Part shown: one piece after another, positions 6,052-6,137 of the stretch
How the letters are laid out: the number at the start of each line of letters is the position of its first letter
Numbering within the stretch: position 1 is the stretch's first letter
Assembly (NCBI GenBank): GCA_946491675.1
Contig: CAMLYN010000068.1
Coordinates: 1 to 6,137, forward strand
Length of the DNA stretch: 6,137 nucleotides
Direction: 5' to 3'
Source: an uncultured Mycoplasmatota bacterium
GTDB taxonomy: Bacteria > Bacillota_I > Bacilli_A > RF39 > UBA660
Translations under genes and position numbers: made by a program
Notes under the pieces: generated by a model
Databases searched by the model: none
Seen by the model: the letters and a program-made list of their open reading frames with translations, nothing else
Told to the model about the DNA's origin: nothing

Positions 6052-6137
6052 ATCGAAAAAAAAGGAAATGACTAACTTTTCACCAATATAACTAGTAGAG
6101 GATAAAAAAAGAAAGACTCTTATAATAAAAACTAGGT
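6052..6137. other. Intergenic tail with no supported gene
   Basis: No coding region, RNA gene or repeat can be supported in these last 86 bases. An AAGGAAATG string (6062-6070) leads only into a seven-codon frame. A TATAAT occurs at 6121-6126 without a recognisable -35 at 17-18 bases. On the minus strand one frame stays open from near the window edge back into the terminator, about 37 codons, but it is rich in Phe, Ile and Lys as expected from A/T runs and matches nothing I know. Confidence 0.5.

Noticed and set aside
1..6137. CRISPR array, tRNA or rRNA genes, insertion sequences
   Set aside because: No regularly spaced repeats, no cloverleaf-like segment and no transposase or terminal repeats were seen on either strand.

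Overview
The window is a strongly AT-rich stretch of bacterial chromosome, roughly three quarters A+T by eye, with all genes on the plus strand. TGA acts as a stop codon: camS and gatC both end in TGA at conserved C-termini, and Trp is written TGG. This rules out the Mycoplasma/Spiroplasma code. AT richness, a CamS-family lipoprotein directly upstream of gatCAB (as in staphylococci and other Bacilli), and a GatB without the zinc-site cysteines together suggest a low-GC Bacillota of the Bacilli / deep Mollicutes-related type (for example the RF39 or Izemoplasma kind). The lineage is inference; no 16S or other strong marker is present.

Layout: (1) 1-257 is the C-terminal part of elongation factor P, closed by a small hairpin terminator. 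(2) 282-1101 holds a promoter and a 252-residue RecX-family recombination regulator. (3) 1110-1850 is a self-contained unit of promoter, strong ribosome site, a 219-residue protein of unknown function (coiled coil, two membrane helices, basic cytosolic tail) and a terminator whose stem includes the stop codon. (4) 1863-6051 is the main operon: a promoter embedded in an inverted repeat, then camS, gatC, gatA and gatB with overlapping stop/start junctions, closed by a long A:T hairpin terminator. (5) 6052-6137 carries nothing I can support.

The genes are mostly housekeeping. GatCAB makes Gln-tRNA(Gln) and/or Asn-tRNA(Asn) by amidating misacylated tRNA, EF-P helps the ribosome through proline stretches, and RecX modulates RecA. 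CamS is a surface lipoprotein whose junction with the amidotransferase genes indicates co-transcription and probable translational coupling.

I see no mobile element, CRISPR array, toxin-antitoxin pair or defence system, and no clear new system. The points most worth a second look are the unidentified two-helix membrane protein, the inverted repeat spanning the camS-gatCAB promoter, and the very short leader of camS. Two starts are moved inward from the longest frames on ribosome-site evidence: 1165 for the membrane protein and 2888 for gatC.
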